Assembly: GCA_009746045.1 (NCBI GenBank)
Contig: RPFO01000728.1
Coordinates: 1-62,000, forward strand
Direction: 5' to 3'
Length of the DNA stretch: 62,000 bases
Origin: Mesostigma viride
Taxonomy: Eukaryota > Streptophyta > Mesostigmatophyceae > Mesostigmatales > Mesostigmataceae
This document shows, in pieces, positions 45,844 through 56,345 of this stretch. The notes below the pieces were generated by a model. It did not search any database. It saw only the letters and a list, made by a program, of their open reading frames with translations, and had not been told where the DNA came from. The stretch's first letter is position 1. Each line of letters starts with the position of its first letter. A program made the position numbers and the translations under genes.

Positions 45844-48215
45844 ATGTTATGTCTGCTGTCGACGGGTGGTTGGTTGTCCCCCCCCTCCGCAGCCGTCATG
45901 TCAGAGCCTACCCCTCCGGCTGAGAGCCCGCTGCCGTCCCCGCCCCTACCGGACCCTGAGCTGTACTTCGAGGCCCTTCCGGGCCGCTGGGTGTCACGGT
46001 CCAGTTTTCCGGGTGGCATCGTGCAGCCGGCCCTCCAGGCCCAACATGCGAGTTTAGTCAGGGCTGCTCTCTTGGGGTCACGTGGTACGGTCCCTCCCCT
46101 GATGAACCGCACCAGCTTGTTTTGCACGGGTTCGACGATGCCGGGCACTGTTGTTAGGATGTGGCTCCCGCTGTCCAGCCTTGGGACAGATAGCTGCGGT
46201 TCTCCAGTGCCCCGGGTGTTTTCCTACCTTTCTACCCCTGTGGGCCGCTCCTGCCTACGGGATGTGTTCCCCTGGCTTCCGGCCGAGGGTGATGCGGAAG
46301 TAGATGAGAACCCCTGCGACCTTCTACGGGCAGTAGAGTTCATGGAGATAGCAGACCAGACAGCGGGCGTAGGATTGGGCGACCCTACTCCTACGGACGC
46401 GCCAGTAGAGGCACAGTACACTCCTGAGTATTCGGCCTCCCCTGCGGCGTCCTCCTCTTCAGTGTCGGCGCCTTCCCCTGTCCCGTCTTCACCGAGGTCG
46501 GTCCTGCGCGCATCGGTGGAGCCTACCCCTTTGGGCTCTGGTCGTGAGCCTGATCCTCTTTCGGCGACAGTTTCTGCGATGCAGGCGCAGATCCAGTCCC
46601 TGACGGCGGCCTTCGGGGCCTTCATGGCGGCCCAGGCGCACGCTCCAGCCACGCCAGGTGGGGTGTCTGCTGCAGCTGTGCCCCCTTCCCCTTCGGTCGC
46701 CTCGACGTCTACGGGTCCGTCTGTGCCGCGCGAGCCCTCGGCGGCTGCGGTTCCCTCTGTTGCTGCGGCTCCTACGCCTTCGGCTACCTCTGCGCCTGCT
46801 ACTGACGTACCTGCGCCTCGGCGCGAGTCCGCCGTCCCAGCGGCCGCGCCCGTCGCCGCCGCGTCCGAGCCGCCCACCACGTCAGCGCCGCCCTCGCGGG
46901 GTTTCTTCAGCGACCCGGGCGGTCTTCCCAGGCTTTGGGAGGGCGGTCCTCCGCAGAGGATCCCGGTGCCTGACTGGAGCTTAGACGGTAACCAGTCGTA
47001 TGCCGGATTGCCTGTCCCCACGGGCCCTATTTTCAACATGTGGCCTGGTGGTGCTCCGCCCCCAGAGACCGGCGCGCCAGCTGCGGAGGCGGGTCCGTCG
47101 CGACCCCCTGCGGCATCGGGTCCGACGCGGCCCCCTGTTGTACCGGCGCCGTCTGCGTCTGTGCCGGTTCCTACCCCTTCTTCGGCCCCTGTCCCTTCGG
47201 CCCCGCGGTCTTTGGCTGCGGTTGTTCGGTCCAGTGGCTCTGACCTCGCGCCACCCGCGCTGCGATTCCCTTCGGGAGTTGTCAGAGGGCGATCGGGATC
47301 GGGCCCCTTCTGTGGTGCATGCGACTCCGGAGTCGCGCGACACGCCTGTCTTTGGGTACGGTATGTCTGCGCTCGCCTGCCGCCAGTGTGACCTGCCGCG
47401 CGCCTCCGCCGAGCTTGCCATTTCGCCCATGTCCTACGGTTCTCCCAGGTGTGTCGGGCGCCGCGGGACCGTGGCCTACCAGTTGAGACTGATCGGCCTC
47501 CTTTCGATATGGTTATTTTAGCTGATCCGGTGTTCCAGGGTGAGATCCTGGTTCGGCGCGTCCTGTATCGCTGGGCTAGGCGCCACAATGACTTGGACAC
47601 CTACGGCGGGTTCCAGTGGGCTTACCCTCCGCCTCTGGGCATTATGGCCTCAGATGCCCTTACGGTAGAGTTTCCTGCGGTGCCGGGTGCCACGTACAGC
47701 ACGGTCCTTCAGCCCATCCTAGAGTGGGATGCCCGTCGTCCAGCGCCCATCCCGGGCCAGGGTTTGGACTCTCGGGTCATCCTCCTCCCCGGGCTAGCGA
47801 CTACCTCGAGACGTTCGGGTCGCGACAGTGTGCCCGTCGGTGGCGCTCCCGTGAGATTCGGCATATCCGGTTGTGGCCGTCCAACGTGGAGCCCCTGGTA
47901 GATCTGTTTTTCCCGACGGGTATGCGCCCTCGGATCCGGTACCATCGCCTGCTCCTGCGGGCTCTCTGCCTGATCGCGGTAGAGCCTTTCCTACGCCTCT
48001 TTGCCTGTGGTTTCCTGGACTGGGCCCGGGGCCAGGTCGTTCTTACGCAGCATAGGTATTACTGGGCCTTCCTGGGTCTTTTTCCTGACGGCGTGTGGGC
48101 CGATGTTTTCCTCACTGTAGATAGGCACGACAATGCTGAGGATGTGTCTCACTACCAGGCGTACCTGGATGTCCTGCTGGCCTCCCGTGGTACTTACCAG
48201 ACGGATGGCCATTAG
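45844..48215 (+). pseudogene. Third ORF of chromovirus, env position, unknown
   Basis: After the chromodomain stop a long coding stretch runs to 48215. An initial 515-codon frame starts MLCLLSTGG (or MSEPTPPAES at 45898). It has a structured part (FEALPGRWVSRSSFPGGIV, VFSYLSTPVGRSCLRDVF), then about 250 residues rich in Pro, Ala and Ser, then FNMWPGG. After frame changes near 47265, 47450 and 47790 and a TGA at 47389-47391, it continues with FDMVILADPVFQGEILVRRV and ends in a compact domain: NVEPLVDLFFPTGMRPRI, LLLRALCLIAVEPFLRLF, WADVFLTVDRHDNAEDV. One hydrophobic stretch (about 47945-48005) could be a membrane or buried helix. No family recognised. It may be an envelope-like, movement-like or captured gene. 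Confidence 0.6.
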
Positions 48216-48585
48216 ATAGAGGGCCTTAGGCCCGACCTGAGGGTGTTGTCCCTCCGGTATATAGAGTCGCCCTCACGTTCTGGCCAGTTGACTGGTCGTT
48301 CTTGGTCCTTGGTACTGATTTGTTTACTCTGTGTGTCCTGCCCAGTGCCGTTCCCCCCGGCAAGGACTTTGTTCCAGGCAGTTAGGGGAACCTACCACCA
48401 GGCTTGGTGCTGGCTAACCCTACACCTCCCGGCGTGGTGGTGGAGACCGAGTTAATACGTTGGTGCCTTGTATCTTGGATGGTCTGCCGATTGTGTTGGT
48501 GTGTGCTGGGTGCATTAGGTTTCCTACCCCTTGTTTTCCTCCCTGTGCGTAGGGAGAGGGCTCCCTACCTTTGTGGGGGGGGAGG

Positions 48586-49132
48586 CGTTACGTCGCGTAA
48601 CAATTCGTTGTAGTTACGGACGTAAATAGGTCTTTTGCCTCGGTTGTCCCTAGGTTTACGTGTAGCTCCTACCGGGACACTATTGTCCTCGTAACAGTAC
48701 TGTGGTACATTGGGTGCCTTTGGGCGCCGCGCCGCGTACTTTATTAGTGGTCCTGATCCTTTGGTAGAATGTAGTGGACCAGCGTGCATCTGTAGGCGAG
48801 GGCCATGTCGGCCCGAGCGTGTTGGACCGTTGGTGACCATTTATGCACGTTCTACCCCTCGTGTGTGCACTCGGCGTGTGTTAAATGAATTAACACATAT
48901 AGGCTTGGGTCACGGCAGTGTAGTGTGTTTCCTTCCTCTATATTCCTGGAGTAAACGGGTTTAGGTAAATGGTTGTATGGCGTATTAAACAGTAACACAT
49001 ACGTCAATGCATTGAGATCAGCTCCGTCTCGTTCGTCTTTCGCTAGGGGTTTGAGTAGAGGAGGCCTGACCAGTTTAGGTAGCATCAGGCCCATTAGAGG
49101 TAGAGGTGGCGGTAGAAGTTCAGGACGTAACA
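48586..49132 (+). repeat. Chromovirus 3' LTR
   Basis: 547 bp, starting CGTTACGTCGCG (first base C instead of T) after the polypurine tract TTTGTGGGGGGGGAGG, ending GGACGTAACA, then GCGGA. Differences from the 5' LTR are a few substitutions and 1-2-bp indels. Confidence 0.95.
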
Positions 49133-49137
49133 GCGGA

Positions 49138-49745
49138 GCCCCCACAGGCTTGGGGGTGGTCTCCTTCATCACTACTTGCCATCTATCCTTGCGCACCATC
49201 TGCCTCCATATTACAGACAAACCAGGAGGCTGCCCGGGGGTGAGCCCGTCACGTCTAGTGTAGCACATGTCCATGCCGAGTCTATCACGGACGGATGGAT
49301 GGATTAATGAATTAAACTCGTGCTCCTGTTGGGGAGTCGGTCACCGCGATTAACCCCGGTAATTGGATGGATGGATGGATAAATTAATTAGTTAATTAAA
49401 ACGGTGCTCCCGTTGGAGAGTCGGTCACGGAGCATTAACCCCGATGGATGGATGCCGGATGGGTACACGCAATCCTACCGTTCTAAGCTATCTACAAGCT
49501 ATCTACTGAAACAGTCCTATAACTATGGTGTCCGCGACCCTAGGGGTCTTGTCTAGCATGCCTCCCGGCCACGTGTCCAAACGCGCGGCTTCCCCACTGC
49601 TGGATGGATGGATGGGTACACGCAATCTTACCGGTTTTTAGGACTGTTTGCACCCATCCATCCATCCATCCATCCATCCATCCATCGGGGTCAATGCTCC
49701 GTGACTCCCCAACGGGAGCATGCACGAGTCTAATTAATTAATTGT
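49138..49745. repeat. LINE tails with (GGAT)n and (TTAA)n tracts
   Basis: 49138-49290 continues the repeat split by the Gypsy element. Then several tail-like units follow, each with a hairpin of the type GCTCCCGTTGGGGAGT (49321, 49405, reverse form 49703), (GGAT)n or (CCAT)n runs (49365, 49600, 49655-49685) and TTAATTAA runs. It appears to be repeated LINE insertion into earlier tails. Confidence 0.6.
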
Positions 49746-50545
49746 GTTTGTACTGATTGTCTCGACCCCAACTTCGAAACTTTGAAACTTCGATTTCAAT
49801 TCAGAGGGCGGGGACTGACATTAATTAAGAGGTACCTTGAAATTAATTAAGAGGCATGCCTCTATCGAGATATATTTTTGGAGGCGAGTTTCGATTGGCG
49901 TTCACTTGTAGTAATGAACGACAACATATCAAGCGTTGTAATTCATTTCCATTTCGACTTTTACATATTCTCGCGTTTGTCAAAAAAGGATCAATTATAT
50001 ACCCGACTTCTCCGTAAAATCTCATCGACCGGGTTTCGAAACTACCCACCAACGCCGTAGATGCAGATCCAACGTAGAAAACAACGTCACGACCGACGCG
50101 CCGCCAAATAGTCGCCTAGGTTCCTTTTCTGCGAGCCATTTTACAACGTCGCGCCGCGTCGTGTTCCCGAGCCCTTTTCTGAACGTGAGATGCAAAATCC
50201 GCTTGCCAGACCGGGAACTCCGTCCAATACCGTCGTGCAGTACCAGGTGCCAATGCACTAACATTCATCACCGATATCGCTGGAGTAAACCTCATTTTTT
50301 TCGCCATCTAGAAAGTAGAAACGTCTCCGCGACACTACCGCGACTTCAGTACTTTCCGTCACCCTTGACATGTTGTCGTACAATGCTACAAATTTAAGCC
50401 AATAGAAACTCGCCTCCAAATATATATCCTCATAGAGGCACGCCTCTTATTTAATTTCAAGGTACCGCTTATTTAATCTCAGCCCCCGCAGTGCCCCCGC
50501 CCTCTGAAGTTTGAAGTTTGAAGCTCAAAAGCCAGTTTTACACCG
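49746..50545. mobile_element. TIR DNA element, about 0.8 kb
   Basis: Outer 140-bp arms (about 49755-49895 and 50405-50540) are imperfect inverted repeats sharing TAAGAGGTACCTTGAAATTAA-type sequence, CATGCCTCTAT and ATTTTTGGAGGCGAGTTT. TTAATTAATTAA runs flank both sides and could be the target. The centre has a 63-codon minus frame (MAKKMRFTPAISVMNVSA, 50116-50307), unrecognised. Non-autonomous. Confidence 0.7.
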
Positions 50546-50559
50546 ATTAATTAATTAAT

Positions 50560-50835
50560 TACCGGTCTTTCAAATTAATTAGCCAAGTTGTGCCTATGCA
50601 GAGAGATACTCTCTCCTGAGAAGCCATGCCCTAGCGATTGTTTAGCCACGATGATCTGCCACCCTCTGTCCGCACCTCAGGTGCTGGAATACATAGTGGT
50701 GCAGGTGCACTTTGTGCACCCAGAGCAGGCGTAGTTTACACCCTACCCTTGCAGGAAGTAGCCCGGAATGTATTAAAAGGCACATGCCCCTTCTCAGGGA
50801 TATGTGCTACATGTACTCCCACCGGAGATATGTAA
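50560..50835 (+). mobile_element. LINE-B 3' fragment, copy 2
   Basis: Inverted copy of 17145-17440, encoding GAGALCAPRAGVVYTLPLQE on the plus strand. It ends at the hairpin-like ACTCCCACCGGAG and an (AATTT)n tail at 50833-50858. Confidence 0.55.
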
Positions 50836-51587
50836 CAATTTAATTTAATTTAATTTTACCGGTCTGTTCTATCTAGGTACAAACAATCCTACTCTATCTA
50901 TTGTGCCCCAGACCCTAGTAGGTGTCTTGCCTAGCATGCTTCCCGCGTTTGCATACACGCGGCTTCCCCACTGGAGGGGGGTCGCGGTTGTCCTCTATAA
51001 CTACTTAGCCTTGTCCATCATCTTTTTCCAAATCACGGAGAGGCCTCATAGGCTCCCCATGTCCTCTTCTAGCTAGCTGCTCTTTGAAAGTGCGGGCCTT
51101 GCAGCGGCGTCTAGCATTGCTGGGCCCGTCCCACGTGACTGAGGAGGTGCCTGCCAGGCTGAGCAGGTCGCAGCCCTGCGGAGGGGCCACGTGATGTGTC
51201 TACCTGGTTGGTGCGAGCTAAGTGCCCTACTACTAGCCGCAGGCGCCGCTGCTTGATGGTGCTGCCTAACTAGTGGCATGCCTATAGGTACAAGTTCTCC
51301 TTGCGGACGTGAGCAGCATAGCCCACACGCGGACGTGAGCAGCATAGCCCACATTTACACGGAAAATTGACCGCGGCATGTTGTTGACCGTGCCGTCCAG
51401 CTTTTTGGCAAGGTCAGCTGTGAGGGTCCACGTCTCGGCCCCATACGTGAGAACAGGAAGGACCAGGACCTTAAACCGGTCCTGTTTCTCTAGCTTGCCC
51501 AAGGGCTTGCGTCACAGGGCCCTGTATTGGCGTAAAGTGTGCCAGGCGAGGGAGATACGGTGGTCAACGTCGGCCTAGCTCGCAGCT
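50836..51587 (-). mobile_element. LINE-A 3' fragment, copy 2
   Basis: Inverted copy of 16431-17125. The minus strand encodes KQDRFKVLVLPVLTYGAETW (about 51440-51490), followed by the same downstream region. It has a 26-bp tandem duplication of GCGGACGTGAGCAGCATAGC at 51304-51351 that copy 1 lacks. Confidence 0.75.
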
Positions 51588-52465
51588 GGAGTTGTACAAG
51601 CTAATGCTTATACTTTTTATGCGCAAACCTTTTAGCTAATAAGGTTAACGCATATTCTTACATCCTGCGCAGGATGTAAGAATATGCGTTAACCTTAGCT
51701 AAAAGGTTTGCGCATAAAAAGTATAAGCATTAGCTTGTACAACTTAAAACCTTTGCGCGTTGGGGCGGAATATTAAGCGGCTCCCTAACTAGGGTTTTAC
51801 TTCCGCATCGAATTACTAATTCGATATCGAATTACTGATTCGATATTAATCCCGGGAAGGTCCGATATCTACCTCGATAGGCGATTAATTAGGTCCGACC
51901 GGTGCCCCGGCGCCTCGGATCCTCCCAAATAATCCCTACTCGGCACTGTCCCCACGAGGTTTCGAACCCATGACTTCCGCGCCGCGCCGGTTCTAAGTTG
52001 TACAAGCTAATGCTTATACTTTTTATGCGCAAACCTTTTAGCTAAGGTTAACGCATATTCTTACATCCTGCGCAGGATGTAAGAATATGCGTTAACCTTA
52101 TTAGCTAAAAGGTTTGCGCATAAAAAGTATAAGCATTAGCTTGTACAACTTAGAACCGGCGCGGCGCGGAAGTCATGGGTTCGAAACCTCGTGGGGACAG
52201 TGCCGAGTAGGGATTATTTGGGAGGATCCGAGGCGCCGGGGCACCGGTCGGACCTAATTAATCGCCTATCGAGGTAGATATCGGACCTTCCCGGGATTAA
52301 TATCGAATCAGTAATTCGATATCGAATTAGTAATTCGATGCGGAAGTAAAACCCTAGTTAGGGAGCCGCTTAATATTCCGCCCCAACGCGCAGGATGTAA
52401 GAATATGCGTTAACCTTAGCTAAAAGGTTTGCGCATAAAAAGTATTAGCATTAGCTTGTACAACT
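51588..52465. repeat. Nested foldback: large palindrome with hairpins
   Basis: Absent from the matching point of copy 1 (16430). Three copies of a 75-bp arm (AGTTGTACAAGCTAATGCTT to TTCTTACATCCTGCG) form two complete hairpins (51588-51745, 51996-52150) and one half (52391-52465). The sequence between the hairpins (about 51755-51995) recurs inverted at 52151-52390, making a palindrome of over 600 bp centred near 52073. No coding. Confidence 0.92.
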
Positions 52466-53085
52466 GCTGGGGAGTAAGCTACCCAACAACTTGACGCGGT
52501 ATTGTATACATGGGCAAACGGCTTCAGTCATGCTGTAGTCGGTTCAAAGGCGTTCGTCACATTTGAACCCATCATAAATGCGACCCAACAACTAAGTAAT
52601 GGCCGACAAAACTGATGATAAGGCCAAATGGAACGAACTGTTTTCGGGCAACGGGGCGGCGTCCAACAAAAAGCAGAAATGACGAGACACCACAGGCGAG
52701 AAGGCGGGACGTGGCAAGGCCAAGCAAGCTCTCAAACCAGCAACACAGCACTGTTTACGATTACTCATAAATGAACGCGCATGCCCTGTGTAGCACACCA
52801 AGTTAGGCAGGTTTGGCTAGCACTACCGTGTTGTGTGGGGCTTCACCTGCCGGCTACAGCCGGTTTGATGACTTGCATGCTAGTTTCGACCCGAAATACG
52901 ACCTTGGGGGTGAATTTCTAAGTGCAGTTCGATCGGCCTTGACGAGAGCTATCAAAAGACACCCGCCATCAGCAGGGCGGGGGGTCGCAAGTTATGGTAA
53001 CTTAACGCCTTAAGTTGGGTTCACGCCTTAAGTTGGGTTGACCCGAAGAAACCCTCGAACCCAACTTAAGGCGTGAATGACTGAT
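52466..53085 (+). mobile_element. Unknown element with small conserved gene, copy 2
   Basis: Inverted counterpart of 15801-16430. Its ATG at 52599 opens the same 57-aa ORF but meets an extra TGA after 27 codons. The terminal motif CTTAAGGCGTGAATGACTG closes it at 53064-53082. Confidence 0.5.
52813..53013 (+). CDS. Conserved ORF fragment, 66 aa
   Basis: Reads PAGYSRFDDLHASFDPKYDL, then GGEFLSAVRSALTRAIKRHP. The same segment is present, with one frameshift, on the minus strand of copy 1 (about 15925-16060). Conservation of the frame between copies suggests real coding, perhaps a second exon of the gene beginning at 52599. No family recognised; the annotated ATG may be internal. Confidence 0.4.
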   Translation: MASTTVLCGASPAGYSRFDDLHASFDPKYDLGGEFLSAVRSALTRAIKRHPPSAGRGVASYGNLTP

Positions 53086-53624
53086 AGTGAGGATAACGCG
53101 AATGCCAGTAGGTATTTCCGTGATATTTTTAGCCAGGCGTCTTCAGCTAGATTAATTAATTAATTAATTAAACTCGTGCTCCCGTTGGGGAGTCACGGAG
53201 CACCGAAGTGTGTGCACTACAGGAGAAAGGGCAGAGACCCCCAGTCTCCTTCATGCCAAAGGCATGCCACAGCTGCAATCGGGCGCGTTAGCTAAACGGA
53301 CACGCTAACGATCCGGCAAACTGTGGGTGCAATAAGACCCATGTAAGCGTAGCATAACAAGTATAGCGTGGGCAAGTAATCTGAACATAGCCAGGGCGTA
53401 GCATGGCTGTACTAGATACATGGCTGTACTCAGCTAGATGTGTACTGCGTCCCGTACCTAAACATCACTATATTCTGACAAGTACACAGGGACTAATTAT
53501 TGACCCAAGTACAAGGGGTACCCTTTTCAATGGGACGAAAACGTGAATGTAAAATAATATTGACGTCCGTGCAGATTTGCGGCCATGGCGGTGCAGAAAA
53601 CTAACTGGCGCAGGAGCATTCATG
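53086..53624. other. LINE tail, otherwise no gene
   Basis: A (TTAA)n run at about 53150-53172 is followed by the hairpin GCTCCCGTTGGGGAGT. The rest shows no ORF or repeat that I can place. Confidence 0.45.
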
Positions 53625-53629
53625 CACGG

Positions 53630-54244
53630 TGTCAGGAATATGCCCCAATATGCCTGACAAGTCTAGCACTTACTAATCTAGATAAAGTTCGGGTAGTCCG
53701 TAGTTAAGTCAGAACAACCTACAACGCCAGTATGACTGCGTAGAGCTCATGTTTGGCTACAACTTTGCCACTAGAATCACCTTGATCTGAGCTCTAGGTA
53801 GAAAGTTATGAGTCTTTTCATATATATGTGCCTGGTCACTATACTGCACTGTAGTACAATCCATGTCGTGTCATGTGGCGCATGGCCCATATAGGACAGG
53901 CGCCAATAATTCAATTCGTGGCACCTGGACCGTCAGCTAGGCGTACCTAATTCTGTCTGCCATGGTACAACCATGATTTGCCAGCAGGCAGCATCTAGCA
54001 CTGGTTAAGTGTTGCCTAGCTGTCATGTTAAGTTAATTATGTTGTGGTCCTGCCGACCAGCCATATAGGTGGTGGCTGGGCTACACGCCAGACATCTTTT
54101 CTGACCACCACTATTCTAGAAAATGGCACCTTTCAGCCATGGTGGTTGACAAAATATTTCCATCATGACAAAGTCGTAAATGAGGTCATCATTATTAATG
54201 TAATATCAACAACCTCCCATGGTCACAGCATGACATTTTTGACA
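53630..54244 (+). repeat. Short LTR element, 5' LTR
   Basis: 615 bp. It starts TGTCAGGAATATGCCCC, whose first 30 bp are themselves palindromic (TGTCAGG..CCTGACA), and ends ATTTTTGACA. Target duplication CACGG at 53625-53629. One substitution noticed against the 3' LTR. Confidence 0.95.
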
Positions 54245-55725
54245 TGGCATCGGAATGAGGGGGGTTGTGATCTTTCCAAATCGGGCAAATTTTTGCCTGG
54301 GCAGCATTTCGGCAAGAACTTTCGGAATTCTAATCCGTTGGTGCCACTCAACATGTCCACGGAATCAGCATCAAATTGCGCATCTATTGAACCAAGTCCG
54401 GCGTCATTCCGTGGAGTATTGCGTCGGCTACGAATTTTCTTGCGGCAGGCCCTGTTTGCTCCGAATTTCGACCTTAAACGACCTCTTGCATGAGCTTCAC
54501 TAAACATTCAGATTTCTACATTGTCGGCACTTGGGCGCAGCGGTTCACGCTTTATTTTATTACCCTGGGTGACTACCGGTTGCCAGCCGTGACCAGCCTT
54601 GCAAAGCCCAAGACCCCTTTGTTCTTCTGAGAATACAACGAGCTTGATGGCGCCTATATAAAGCGACCACAAATGTTTTAAACGGTGGGCCACCTTCCAG
54701 GCGACATGGGGTTTCTTTTTCCTAGTTCCAGCCAAGCATTATTCAGATTTTTTGCCAGTCGCCATGGTTTGGAAGCACCATCGTACATGAGCAGCTATGC
54801 ACGGACCACTACAACGGCATCAACTACAATGCTCCATCCCACGTCGGTGCGGGGAAATCTTGCAGCATCCACCTGGTTCTCCTCTCGCACCCTTGGCTTT
54901 TCTTCAATGGGAAACAGCTCGTTTAAATGCCGCTCGCCAGCCGCAGCAGCCGTCATTAGTTAAGTGGCCAGTGACAGCCAACTGCCGCACGCAGCCGTAG
55001 TGCAGTACCCAGCACGCGCCATACAGCATGATAGGATATAGTAGCAGCAGTCAGCCACACACCACAGCCTGACTCGCTTGTGGTAGTTGTTGCAACCAGC
55101 TGCAGATACCTACCAGCACCCCATCAGCATGGCAGCACACAGTCGCAGCAGCCAGCAACACACAGCAGCCTGATCAGCTCTTAGTAGTAGTTGCAGCCAG
55201 CTGCACGTACCTGCCAGCCAAATCGCCACTTCAGACCAGCATCAATGCCACCAGCCAGCAGTACGCAGCCGTCTAGTCAGCGGTTAGTAGTTACTGCAGC
55301 TAGGTGCCTGTAGCTGCTCACACCCACTGCGGTCGTCGCCAGCTCCTGATAAATGATTCCAGAGCGACTCCTGCCATTACCAGCTTTTACGTCCACGATT
55401 TCTGCTGATTATTACTCCAAGGGGGGCACCCTTCCAGGGGCATCTACACACGGGGCCGAGCTGGATCCAGTCCTTGTTTTTTTCCCAGTATTTCTACGTG
55501 ACCTGGGGCACCCTGTTCTTCACCTGGCGCACTCCCAGGGCCACTTGGGGGCCATGTGACCCTTAGCTCCAACTGCTTCTCTTGCCTATTTCTCCTTTCA
55601 GCATGACCGGGTTAGCCGTGTAAGGGGGGGAGAGCCTGGGTTTCTTTATACCCGACTACCCTCACTATCCATGTGTTACTTGCCAGGGGGGGTGAGCTTG
55701 TATACGGCATTTGGTGCAAGGGGCA

Positions 55726-56340
55726 TGTCAGGAATATGCCCCAATATGCCTGACAAGTCTAGCACTTACTAATCTAGATAAAGTTCGGGTAGTCCGTAGT
55801 TAAGTCAGAACAACCTACAACGCCAGTATGACTGCGTAGAGCTCATGTTTGGCTACAACTTTGCCACTAGAATCACCTTGATCTGAGCTCTAGGTAGAAA
55901 GTTATGAGTCTTTTCATATATATGTGCCTGGTCACTATACGGCACTGTAGTACAATCCATGTCGTGTCATGTGGCGCATGGCCCATATAGGACAGGCGCC
56001 AATAATTCAATTCGTGGCACCTGGACCGTCAGCTAGGCGTACCTAATTCTGTCTGCCATGGTACAACCATGATTTGCCAGCAGGCAGCATCTAGCACTGG
56101 TTAAGTGTTGCCTAGCTGTCATGTTAAGTTAATTATGTTGTGGTCCTGCCGACCAGCCATATAGGTGGTGGCTGGGCTACACGCCAGACATCTTTTCTGA
56201 CCACCACTATTCTAGAAAATGGCACCTTTCAGCCATGGTGGTTGACAAAATATTTCCATCATGACAAAGTCGTAAATGAGGTCATCATTATTAATGTAAT
56301 ATCAACAACCTCCCATGGTCACAGCATGACATTTTTGACA
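55726..56340 (+). repeat. Short LTR element, 3' LTR
   Basis: 615-bp direct copy of 53630-54244, ending TTTTTGACA and followed by the target duplication CACGG. Confidence 0.95.
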
Positions 56341-56345
56341 CACGG

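Larger units (their letters stand above)
34260..49132 (+). mobile_element. Gypsy chromovirus with two nested insertions
   Basis: LTRs (34260-34805, 48586-49132) differ at only a handful of positions, with a perfect 5-bp target duplication GCGGA (34255-34259, 49133-49137). Internal order: leader, viroplasmin-like ORF, gag, protease, RT, RNase H, integrase, chromodomain, third ORF, polypurine tract (48571-48585). Nested elements at 37137-38814 and 40417-42777 account for 4 kb. Frameshifts and stops make the copy defective. Confidence 0.95.
53630..56340 (+). mobile_element. Non-autonomous short LTR retrotransposon, 2.7 kb
   Basis: Two 615-bp LTRs (53630-54244, 55726-56340) with the target duplication CACGG (53625-53629, 56341-56345). 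The 1481-bp internal region begins with a primer-site-like TGGCATCGGAATGAGG and ends with a short purine tract GCAAGGGGCA. No protease, RT or integrase is visible. Internal frames such as 54244-54507 are not recognisable as gag. It must depend on another element for movement. Related debris occurs at 8661-9158. Confidence 0.93.

Noticed and set aside
46224-47600. 458-codon minus-strand frame
   Set aside because: Gly/Ala/Arg-rich shadow of the Pro/Ala/Ser-rich third ORF of the chromovirus; no splice or promoter support.
51950-52190. tRNA-like B box (GGTTCGAAACC) in both palindrome arms
   Set aside because: No matching A box at the right distance and no cloverleaf could be drawn; a SINE origin is possible but not shown.
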